The notes under the pieces: model-generated | Seen by the model: the letters and a program-made list of their open reading frames with translations, nothing else | What the model was told of the DNA's origin: nothing | Database searches by the model: none | Part shown: piece by piece, positions 47,885 to 57,685 of the stretch | How the letters are laid out: the number at the start of each line of letters is the position of its first letter | How positions within the stretch are numbered: the first letter of the stretch is position 1 | Position numbers and translations under genes: made by a program | NCBI RefSeq assembly: GCF_026745355.1 | Contig: NC_079202.1 | Location: 33,293,508 to 33,357,507, forward strand | Reading direction: 5' to 3' | DNA: 64,000 nucleotides | Origin: Beta vulgaris subsp. vulgaris | Taxonomy: Eukaryota; Streptophyta; Magnoliopsida; Caryophyllales; Amaranthaceae

Positions 47885-49497
47885 AAAACAATCACAACAA
47901 CTTCACAAGAATCACCACACAACCAATGTAATGCCTAGCAATCCAATCTCAACAATTTGTCGCCACCAAGAGACCCAAAATATTGTCAATTGCAATTAGA
48001 AATTCAACACAATCGAAACCACAATCAAGATTGATGAACAATAAACAACTTGAATAGCAACAAAGTATAAAAAATGAGTAGTAAGCACAAACGATAAGTG
48101 TTCAAAATTTGGAATGAAAGTGAACAAATCGAAAACTTACGACCAATTACATGATTGATTGAGAAGATCCAAATATGTGTCCAAGATGCCCAATTGAAAT
48201 TTCAAAGCACCTTCAAGAAGAAACCCTAATTCAATGTGAAAGGTTAGGGTTTGAAGATGATGTGAATGGAAAAAGAAAAGGGGGAAGATGGTGGTGTTGT
48301 GTCGAGTGGCCGAGGGTGGGAGTAATCCCGCGGGCGGACAGAAGTGGGAGATGGGGGGGCTTTTGTGGGCTGCGGGCGCGGGGTATCGAGTGGGGCGCGG
48401 GGTATTGGGTAATTGTGGAAACCTGCGGGCGCGGGTGTCGTCCCGCGGGCGGACAGAGGGGGGCTGTAGGCGAGATTGAAGTCCTGCGGGGCGGGTTCTA
48501 CACCGCGGGTGGATAGTTTTTGGTGTTGTGAAGGGTGTTGCTGGCCGCGGGCGCGGGTTCTACACCGCGGGCTCATGTGGAACCTCGTGCTTGCACCTAG
48601 GGTAGAAATGAGCACACCAAAACCACTAAATAACACTTGTTAGCATGGTTAGTCTAATAAAAAAAAAATAAATGAAGATGGAATTCAAGTGAATTACAAA
48701 ACAAAAGAAACTACGAAAGAAACTAACTAAACTAAAAATTAATAAACGAATTCAAGTGAATTCAAAACACACAAAAATTGAAAAATAAATTGAATTCAAG
48801 TGAATTCAATATGCAAATATTTTTGTTCTTTTCTTTTGTTTAGATAAATGAAGAGTAAAAGGAAAAAGAAGAGTTAGAGATTCGGGTTGCCTCCCGAATA
48901 GCGCTGTTTATGCAGGTCCCGCACGACCGTTTACCTCTTTTCAATGACTAGTAGAGGTAGGTGTTTGGAGGTAGAGTACCTCAACTAACCCACAGGAGCG
49001 CCTTCATAGTACAACTTCAGACGTTGACCATTCACCTTGAAACTTCACCTTTTTCGTTCATAATCTCGACAGAACCGAACTGTTCACTCTGGTAACTGTG
49101 AAAGGGCCTGACCATCTAGACTTTAACTTTCCAGGAAAGATTTTTAGCCTAGAGTTATAGAGTAAAACCTTATCTCCAATCGTGAACTCCCGAGGGAGGA
49201 TCTTTTTGTCATGCCACTTCTTGGTTTTCTCCTTGTATACTCGTGCACTATCATAGCTAGCAACCGAAACTCATCAAGCTCATTGAGTTGTAGAAGACGT
49301 TTCTCCCCGCGCAAGCTTTTGATCCATATTAAGCTCCTTGATCGCCCAAAAAGCTTTTATTCTAATTCAACGGGGAGGTGCACGCTTTCCATACACAAGC
49401 CTATACGGTGAAGTACCAATAGGCGTCTTGAATGCAGTTCTATAAGCCCAGAGTGTGTCATCTAATTTCGTGCTCCAATCCTTCCTAGACCTTGCAA
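47885..49497 (-). other. Athila spacer between integrase and the third gene
   Basis: Mostly non-coding. It includes a GC-rich block (about 48310-48580) in which GCGGGCGCGGG and CCCGCGGGCGGACAG recur several times, out of line with the AT-rich surroundings, and the C-terminal remainder of integrase (about 48900-49490) in broken frames. Confidence 0.6.
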
Positions 49498-50295
49498 CTA
49501 CCTTCTCAAGAATGGACTTAATTTCGCGTTTGAAACCTCTACTTGCCCACTTGTTTGAGGATGGTATGCTAATCCAGTACGATGGTAGACTCCATATTTC
49601 TTCAAAAGGGTGTCTAAATGTCGTTCATGAAAATGGGAGCCTCCATCACTAATCACAGCTCGTGGGACCCCAAACCTCGGAAATATGATCTTCTTGAACA
49701 AAGCTATGACTACCTTAGAATCATTAGTAGGAGATGCCACGGCTTCAACCCACTTAGAGACATAATCCACAGCAACCAATAGTAGCAATTTCCATTGGAG
49801 GAGGGGAACGGTCCCATAAAGTCAATACCCCAAACATCGAAATTTCAACTTCTAGAATACCGGTTTGGGGCATCTCATGCCTTCTGAAATATTGCCGGTC
49901 CTCTGGCAAGCGTCACATGACATGATGAAAGACTGTGCATCCTTGAACATTGTCGGCCAAAAGAAACCCGACTCATGGAGCTTTGCAACAGTCCTGGAAG
50001 GGCCATGATGCCCTCCATAAGGTGAGTTATGGCAACGATTCAGGACTCCATTGACCTCCCATTCAGGTACACATTTTCGAAAAAGACCATCTGAACATTC
50101 ACGAAACAAGTGAGGATCATCCCAAAAGTAGAATTTAACATCATGGAGGAACCTTTTCTTCTGTTGGTAGGACATATCAGGAGGTATCACACCGCCTACC
50201 AAGTAATTGGCGTAGTCGGCAAACCAAGGAATTTGTGCTGTGACTGCATATAAATGATCGTCAGGAAAAGAATCATCTATAGGAGTTGAGTTCAT
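49498..50295 (-). pseudogene. Athila integrase, broken
   Basis: Minus-strand frames 50295-49852 and 49788-49498. The zinc-binding HHCC part reads SPYGGHHGPSRTVAKLHESG and CDACQRTGN; the catalytic core has [10 protein letters not shown] and [10 protein letters not shown] with the second Asp. A frameshift near 49800-49850 separates the two. Integrase joins retrotransposon DNA to the chromosome; this copy cannot encode an intact enzyme. Confidence 0.92.
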
Positions 50296-50439
50296 ACCAT
50301 CTTCATGCCTGATCCTTGACAGGTGGTCTGCACTACGTTCTCTGCGCCCTTCTTATCACGAATTTCTATGTCGAACTCTTGGAGTAAGAGAATCCATCGA
50401 ATGAGCCTAGGCTTGCTTCCTTCTTAGAGAGAAGGTACT

Positions 50440-51670
50440 TCAAAGCAGCATGATCAGTGTAGATAATACTTTAGAGCCAATCAGATAAGATCTGAACTTC
50501 TCTAAAGCATAGACAATAGCCAAAAGCTCCTTTTCTGTAGTAGCATAGTTGACTTGAGCCTCGTCCAATGTCTTGCTAGCATAGTAGATTGCATGCAAGA
50601 CCTTATCCTTACGTTGACCAAGTACTGCTCCAACCGCATAATCACTGGCGTCACACATTATCTCGAAAGGGAGTTCCCAATCGGGAGAGCGGATAATAGG
50701 TGCAGTTATTAAAGCTTGCTTGATCCTGTCAAAAGACTCAAGACACTCATCAGTAAAAACAAATGGAGCATCCTTAAGAAGGAGTTGGGTCAGTGGTTTA
50801 GCAATTTTCGAAAAATCCTTGATAAAACGGCGATAAAATCCCGCATGACCAAGGAAGCTTCGTACCCCTTTAACATTAGCTGGTGGGGGTAATTGCTCAA
50901 TCACTTGGACCTTAGCTCGATCAACTTGGATGCCCCTATCAGAAACAATATGGCCTAAGACAATCCTTCAGTCACCATGAAATGACACTTTTCCCAGTTT
51001 AAGACCAAATGACACTCTTCACATCTTTTCAGGACTTTAGTGAGATTAACTAAGCATGTATCGAAGTGGAACCATACACACTAAAATCATCCATAAAGAC
51101 TTCCATGATAGACTCGATGAACTCAGAAAAGATACTCATCATGCAGCGTTGAAAGGTGGCAGGGGCATTACACAAACCAAAGGGCATTCTACGATATGCA
51201 AAAGTGCCATAAGGGCATGTGAATGTGGTCTTTTCTTGATCATCAGGATGAATGGGAATTTGGAAGAAACCTGAATACCCATCCAAATAGCAAAAGTATT
51301 TATGACAAGCCAACCGTTCAAGCATTTGGTCAATAAAAGGTAGAGGGAAGTGGTCCTTTTTAGTGGCCATGTTGAGTCTCCTATAGTCTATACACATACG
51401 CCATCCAGTCACAGTTCTAGTAGGGATTAACTCATTCTTTTCATTTTTCACAACAGTCATGCCACCTTTTTTCGGTACTACTTGGACAGGACTTACCCAC
51501 TTAGAGTCAGCAATAGGGTAGATAATACCTGCATCGAGTAGTTTCATCACCTCTTTCTTGACCACTTCCTGCATGTTTGGGTTCAATCTCCTTTGTGGTT
51601 GAATGCATGGCTTATGGTCATCCTCGAGGTGTATCCTGTGCATACAAAAATCGGGGCTAATACCCTTCAA
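50440..51670 (-). pseudogene. Athila reverse transcriptase and RNase H, broken
   Basis: RT (51670-51050) reads WRMCIDYRRLN, YLDGYSGFFQIPI and MPFGLCNAPATFQ, with the catalytic FMDDFSVYG motif. After a frame change, the thumb and RNase H follow (50904-50440): GFYRRFIKDFSKIAKPLT, EIMCDASDYAVGAVLGQ and EKELLAIVYALEKF. The order and motifs are those of Ty3/Gypsy pol. Frameshifts near 51050 and 50440 disrupt it. Confidence 0.94.
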
Positions 51671-52032
51671 ATCATCAATACTGTACCCTATAGCCTTCTT
51701 GTGATTTTTCAGAACAACTAGAAGTTTGGAAAGTTGGCTATCTCGAGTGCAGCACTGACAATTACAGGATCTAACTCTTGCTTATCTAAAGAATACTTCA
51801 ATGAGAGGGGAGAGGTTTAAGTTCGGGTTTCTTTACCTCAACATTACACCAGATCGATCAAACCTCTTTACCTGTTGGCATCCATGAAGGTCAGATTCTT
51901 CACTTGCTAGCATCCTCTCAATAGCATCTACTTCATCGCTCCATATACTGCCATCACCTGTGGAAGAATCAAGACAAAGTACCGCCTCCAAGGGATCTCC
52001 ATAGAGAGCTTGGGGCATGTTATCATGGCAAA

Positions 52033-52662
52033 TTAATCAACCACATCAATACTATAGCACTTTTCCTCTAGCATAGGACTTTTCAAAGCAGTGCTCAGAT
52101 TAAAAGTGACCTCATCATCTCCAACAGATAGTGTAAGCTTACCATTTTTCACATCAATGACAGCACCAGCAGTATGAAGGAATGGCCTACCCAAAATGAT
52201 TGGAATTTGCCTATCTTCCTCCATATCAAGTACAACAAAGTCCACGGGAATAAAAAATTTACCTACTCTAACAGGTACATCCTCTAAAATACCTAGGGGG
52301 TATTTAACAGAACGGTCGGCCATTTGTAGAGTAATATTGGTAACTTTCAAACTTCCCATATTCAATTTTGAGGAAACAGACAATGGCATAACACTCACAC
52401 TAGCCCCCAAATCACATAAAGCTTTATCAATGAACAAACTACCAATGTGACAAGGTATAGAGAAACTACCAGGGTCTTTTAATTTTGGTGGAGATTTATT
52501 TTGTAAAATGGCACTACATTCTTCAGTAAAAGCAACTGTCTCCACCTCGTTAAAAGCCCTTTTCCTAGTCAAGATATCTTTCATAAATTTAGCATAAGCA
52601 GGCACTTGAGTAATTAATTCCGTGAAAGGAACTGTTACCTGAAGATTCTTGACGACTTCCAA
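52033..52662 (-). pseudogene. Athila aspartic protease region
   Basis: A 209-codon minus-strand frame with the retropepsin active-site motif ALCDLGASVSVMP, the flap-like block ITLQMADRSVKYPLGILEDV and IILGRPFLHTAGAVID. It would process the gag-pol polyprotein. The frame itself is open, but it is cut off from gag and RT by stops or shifts. Confidence 0.9.
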
Positions 52663-52855
52663 AAACTTACCAAATTGCTTGTCCAGCTTACTCTTGAGGT
52701 GACGATTGGGGAAAGGAAGTTTGATAGGAGGAACCTCAATAGCAGGCTTTTTGGCTTCATTGGTCTCTTCATGTTCAGTGGCTTGCTGAGAGTTCTCCTT
52801 GTCATTTTAGCTTCAGCTGGGACCTGTTCCTCATCATTTTTACCTCAAAGTATCA

Positions 52856-54380
52856 TCAATAGGCATGGGTGGTCCATTGTAGTGAGAACCACTTCGGAGA
52901 GTGATGGCATTTGCCGAATCTGTAGGCTGAACAGGTTGTGCTGGAAGAGCACCTTGTTGTCGAGTGGATTCGAAGTAGCCAATTGTGCCAACTGATTCTC
53001 CAACATCTTATTGTGAGCAAGAATGGACTCAATTTGTGCCTTTCAGCTTGTCGATCCTTTTGCATTTGTAGCATCATGTTTCTCATCTCAACCATCATTG
53101 GATCGGCAGGAGGTGCTTGTTGAGATGGATTGAAAGGTGGTCTAGAGAAACCAGGAGGGTGTTGGGAGGTGTTGGTAGTATCTTGGTTCAATTGTTGTGC
53201 TTGTGGTTGTGGTGCAGGAGGATTCAGGACATTAGTGCTCTTGTAAGACAAGTTAGGATGATTTCTCAATCCTGGATTGTATGTGTTGGAGTATGGGTTG
53301 TTCGGCCGATATGCATTGCTTGAAAAGCATTAACTTGTTCGAGAGAACTCCGACACTCTTGTGCCCAATGTCCAACTATGCCACAATTATCACACATAAT
53401 CTCGGAGGTAGTACCCAAAGCAGCAACACTTGCAGGAGAGGAGAGCTGCATATTGTCAAGTTTATTGCTGATGGCATTCATCTGTGCAGCTAATAAGGAT
53501 ATAGAATCTATCTCATGCTTTCCACCCTTGTTAGCTAGTCCTCGAGGATTACCATATTGAGAGTTGTGGATAGCCATCTCCTCGATCAAATCATGAGCAG
53601 CATCAATTTCAGTTTCATGAATCTCCCATTTGCTGCAGAGTCAAGGATAAGTCTCGAGTTGTTCCCCAAACCATTGTAGAATCCTTGAACTAGGAACCAT
53701 TTTTGTAGACCATGATGGGGACATTCTCTCTGAAGATCTTTAAATCTTTCCCATGCCTCATGTAAAGACTCATCAGTCCCTTGGGTGAAGTTTGTAATCT
53801 GACTACGCAACCTAGCAGTCTTCTCTGGAGGGTAGTACTTTCTGTAGAAAGTCAGAGCCAAGGTATTCCAATCAGTGATCCCAAGAGTGGCTCGATTAAT
53901 CCCATTGTACCACATCTTTGCCTTGTCTCGAAGTGAAAATGGGAAAAGAATCTCCCGAATCTGATCTTGTGTCACTCCCTGCTGCTTAATGGTAGAGCAA
54001 TATTGGCAGAAATCTTGATAATGAAGATTGGGGTCTTCATTAGGTCCACCACCAAATTGTTTTCTTTCGATCATGTTTAGCAATGCAGGTTTGATCTCGA
54101 AATTTACAGCTTCGATTTCAGGCATTTGATTGCTTCTGGGAAGTTCAGCCAAAGAGGGTTGGGAAAAATCAGTAAGCCTCCGAGCCATCTCTGATTCTGG
54201 TGAAGCAACAAAGACAATGCTGGTAGAATCAGAGTCAGAATCCAAAGGATTATCTTCCCTTGGATTATCTCGCAACTGTCTGGAAAAGTTCTTCTGTCTA
54301 TGAAAGGATCTTTCGATTTCAGGATCAAATTGTAGGCAATCTGAACTCAAACTCCTGCGCATAGAAGAACTAAAGAACAA
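52856..54380 (-). pseudogene. Athila gag with CCHC zinc knuckle, broken
   Basis: Three overlapping minus-strand frames. 54380-53586 (264 codons) carries the capsid region (MIERKQFGGGPNEDPNLHYQ, FRKYYPPEKTARLR-like blocks). 53589-53266 has the zinc knuckle CDNCGIVGHWAQEC (C-X2-C-X4-H-X4-C). 53269-52856 is a Pro/Gln-rich part. Frameshifts near 53590 and 53268 break the gene. Gag would form the particle that packages element RNA. Confidence 0.9.
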
Positions 54381-54477
54381 ACAATTAAGAGATTTTGTCC
54401 AAAGAACAAGTGTTCTCTGAGACGAGAGTATATAATCTAGACTCTAAAACAATTAAAGAAAATGGAACAAAACCGTT

Positions 54478-54495
54478 TCCCCGGCAACGGCGCCA
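54478..54495 (-). other. Athila primer-binding site
   Basis: On the minus strand TGGCGCCGTTGCCGGGGA lies five bases downstream of the 5' LTR. It starts with TGG, as required to pair with a tRNA 3' CCA, and I recall it as the tRNA-Asp-type PBS of Athila/Cyclops elements. Confidence 0.85.
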
Positions 54496-54500
54496 AATTT

Positions 54501-55924
54501 TGACAGGCTAAAGTCGTATCACCTTATCAAAAGTAATCCTAAGTCCTCTAACAAATAGTAGTCAGGGAAGTAGGGTCGAATCCACAGAGAAAAGTGTTCT
54601 TTTCCTAATTGTCAGTCAAATCTAGAGTATAGGAACGAGTGTTTGTGTGTAATTATACTAAACTAAACTATAACTAATCAAGAATTATCAATAATAAAAA
54701 GTCTAGGGCATAGGTTCACCAATGATCAATATTTCGGGATGAAACACTAAAAATCAACAATTAATAATGCAGTTAAACAGATTGATTCGCTCTCTCAAGT
54801 CTAAATCAAGCATAGAACGATATTAACAGGCTCTCGCAATTTATTAACACCAATTCTACCTATTGAAACTAGCCTTAATATCAAGTTTATACCTCTCGGC
54901 GCATAACCTAATATTGCAACACTATAACAATCAAATCTGGCCAAATTGGATTGAATAGACATAAAAACATTCAATAGGAATCAACATGCATCAATAAAAA
55001 TCAATACTTTAATTAAACATCCCTTCCTAATTGATCATGGATCCCCCTAAACCCTAGAAATAAATACTCAATCATAATTGGGAGAAAACATATTCATAAT
55101 TAAATAAGCAAACATGAATTATAATAAAGGATTGAATAGAATAAGAAAGAAGAGAAATAATACCAATTGTAGAACCAATCTTGCAAAAATCAAAGCTTCT
55201 ATTGAAAATTCAATGTAAATGGAGAAAAAGCAAAACTAGGGTTCTTCAATAATTGAGAGAAGAAAAATAATCTTTATGAATTAATGACGGAAAAAACAAA
55301 ATAGAAAATAAGATAGGAAATAATAATATTCCCTTGAGTCTTTATACCTTTCTATTTCCTAAAACAACTAGAAAAATAGAGTCTAATTCGTCAAAAGATA
55401 AAGCCTTATTCGACTAGGAAACCCGGAATAATCCGCGGCCGCGGATTTTCGGGTTGCAAAACAGCGTCAACTTGCAAAGACCATATCTCCAAACTAGAAG
55501 TCGTATCGGGGCGTGTAATATACCGTTGGAAAGCTCTTCAAGTCTAGTTTCCAACCCCACTGGAATCACTGAATTCCGATTCTGGATAATAAGTTATGAT
55601 CAAAAGAGTGCACATGACTCAATTTCCATACTTCTTTTAATACGTTTCCGCTATGTTTGAGTTGCAATCCGACTTGAAGATGCCCTTTGGACTTCTCATT
55701 TGACTTAGCTCCTTCCTAGATGCTTCTCATGCTTAAGCTTATCCAATAATACTCCAATTGTGTTCTCAATACCTGAAAACTATCAAAAACACCGAAAACA
55801 CACACTAAAGTAATATCTTCTAACTTAAGTAACTTTATGCAATTATGGACTAAGAATGCAACTAAATGATCCTAAAATGCAACCTAAATGCATCATGAAA
55901 TGCCTATATTAATATGACTCATCA
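54501..55924 (-). repeat. Athila 5' LTR (right copy)
   Basis: 1424 bp, nearly identical to the left LTR and with the same TG...CA ends. It lies next to the primer-binding site, so it is the 5' LTR of this minus-oriented element. Differences from the other LTR are mostly single-base indels. Confidence 0.95.
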
Positions 55925-55929
55925 AGCCT

Positions 55930-55965
55930 CTCCAATGGCTCAGGCGCCTAATCAAGACGCCTGTA
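55930..55965. repeat. 33-bp array A, right part
   Basis: Positions 55930-55960 supply the remaining 31 bases of the unit split by Athila; two bases on the left plus 31 here give exactly 33. The array ends shortly afterwards at CTGTAAGC. Confidence 0.9.
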
Positions 55966-56502
55966 AGCAATTCTACGCAAAAAAATTACTGGTTCATATT
56001 TTTCATGTTTTTTATAATTTAAGATGAACTTATAACCTAGTCTAATATGCAAAATATTATAATTTAAATAATTTATGTCTACTATATTATAACTACTCTA
56101 ACATGTTAAAAATGAAAATATAACTATTATAATATTATTAAATTCTACATATATCACTTTATGTAAATTCTACATCTAATATGTTAAAAATTATATATAA
56201 CTATTATTATAACTAAAAATCTAAATATAATATATCATGTAATTGAACATTTATTATATTAAAAATTTAAATATAACTACTCTAATATGCTAAAATTCTA
56301 CATATAAGACATCTACATGTGATATATGTTGAAAATGTAAATATAAGTATTATAATATGCTAAAAATCTACATATACTCATGTAAATTCTACATTTTAGC
56401 TCAAATATAGTAAATTTTTACAAATATTCTACCATGTAAAGATATTATTGTTTTACATATTCTACCATATAAGATCATGCTTTGACTTAACTCTAAAACA
56501 AG
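55966..56502. other. AT-rich spacer between the two 33-bp arrays
   Basis: Strongly AT-rich, with recurrent words AATATGCTAAAAATCTACATAT and TAAATATAACTA spaced about 60-70 bp apart, suggesting a diverged tandem repeat. No gene seen. Confidence 0.6.
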
Positions 56503-56772
56503 TTAGGCGCCTAAAATAATTGTCAAACCATATGGATTGGTGAGGCGTCTAAATTAGGCGCCTCACCATATGGTTGGGCATCTAAATTAGGCGCCTCACC
56601 ATATGGTTGGACGCCTAACTGAGGCGCCTCGCCACATGGTTGGACGCGTAAGTTAGGCGCCTCACCATATGGTTGGACGCTTAAGTTAGACGCCTCACCA
56701 TATGGTTAGACGCCTAAATTAGGCGCCTGACCACATGGTCAGACGCCTAAATTAGGCGCCTGACCAGTTTCG
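56503..56772. repeat. 33-bp palindromic tandem array B
   Basis: About eight 33-bp units of the type TTAGGCGCCTCACCATATGG followed by TTGGACGCCTAAC. Each contains the palindromes AGGCGCCT and CCATATGG. The unit length and the GGCGCC/CCAnnTGG layout match array A, so both derive from one ancestor. Confidence 0.9.
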
Positions 56773-57142
56773 TCGTCTACAAAAACTCACATTGTTTGCC
56801 ATGACGCCAGAGGAAATTCTTCTTGATTTGTCAACGCAGGTCAATGTTGGTCAACGTCGGTAAATTGGTCAACGCCGCCAAACACCTTGGTCAATGCCGG
56901 GAATTTCTTGAAAAAGAAAGTCAATAAATAGAGTTTGGAAAATGAAAGTGAAATGTATGGAAAACATGGGAAATGTGGGGGGTTTAAATAAAGAAAGGGA
57001 AAGAGGAAAGGAGTGATGGATGCCATGTATGAAAGAGGAAAGGAGTGAGGGATGCCATGTATTAAAAAAAACAACCCATGTATTTTTGTACTAAAATACA
57101 GAGCGTAAGTAGGAAAATCCAGGGCGGCGTTTAACAAAGCCC
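56773..57142. mobile_element. Right-terminal region of the PMD/OTU MULE
   Basis: Sequence between array B and a candidate terminus. Read inward from 57142 it begins GGGCTTTGTTAAACGCCGCC, which could be the element's TIR, with a duplicated GTGAGGGATGCCATGTAT-like segment nearby (57019-57063). The matching left terminus was not found near 37.6-37.8 kb, so the left end is probably lost. Confidence 0.4.
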
Positions 57143-57171
57143 TTATTATATTTGCACATCCAAAATATATA

Positions 57172-57429
57172 CTTCCTCCGTTTCTAAATAAGTGCAACAT
57201 TTGCACAGTGTTTACTATTCACAATTTAAACTTTAATTAGCTTTGGCGATTTACATTTTAGGAAAAACATAGTAATGGGGGATCTTATTAGATTCGTCTT
57301 AATGTGAATTTTTTAGTATCAACTTTTTATAATTTTTACTTATTGATAATTGAAGATATTAATGGTTAAAATAATGCATTGGCAAACGTGAAAACAAGGA
57401 GTGTTGCACTTATTTAGAAACGGAGGAAG
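57172..57429. mobile_element. Stowaway-type MITE, copy 1
   Basis: 258 bp, from CTTCCTCCGTTTCTAAATAA to the complement ending CGGAGGAAG, flanked by TA (57170-57171 and 57430-57431), as in Tc1/mariner Stowaway MITEs. It lies about 255 bp upstream of the kinase gene start codon. Confidence 0.93.
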
Positions 57430-57431
57430 TA

Positions 57432-57685
57432 TTTGCACATTCAAAACATATATTTACACATTCTTACATCCAAATATCACGTTTTTGCACATCCGAAAAA
57501 TTTAGTTGAAAAAAAGACAACGAAACGGTTTGGTACATTTGTTACAAGGGTTGTTTTGTCTTTTACTCTTTACCTTCGTTCTGTTGGCGAGAGAACAGTA
57601 TGAAGTTTAGTCTTTTTCTACTGTTTCCACTGAAAATTCCTTTGAAAATTCGAGTCTTAACTCTTGAAAATGGGGAACTAGAAAA
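57432..57685 (+). promoter_or_regulatory. Upstream region and leader of the receptor-like kinase gene
   Basis: Promoter-proximal sequence between the Stowaway element and the first ATG. It includes repeated TTTGCACATCC words and a CT-rich stretch. No TATA box was assigned with confidence. Confidence 0.4.

Larger units (their letters stand above)
43431..55924 (-). mobile_element. Full-length Athila-type Ty3/Gypsy retrotransposon, 12.5 kb
   Basis: Two LTRs (43431-44862 and 54501-55924) in the same orientation, flanked by the 5-bp duplication AGCCT (43426-43430 and 55925-55929). On the minus strand the order is LTR, PBS, gag with CCHC knuckle, protease, RT, RNase H, integrase, a long non-pol segment with an ATHILA ORF1-type frame, polypurine tract, LTR. 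The LTRs differ by roughly two dozen substitutions and small indels over 1.43 kb (eye estimate), so the insertion is fairly young. All coding regions carry frameshifts or stops. It inserted in the seventh unit of a 33-bp repeat array of a MULE. Confidence 0.97.

Noticed and set aside
48244..48636. Pro/Arg-rich 130-codon minus frame
   Set aside because: Created by GC-rich repeats in the Athila spacer.
43211..56772. 33-bp arrays resembling a CRISPR
   Set aside because: The units are contiguous with no unique spacers, and the DNA is a plant nuclear sequence.
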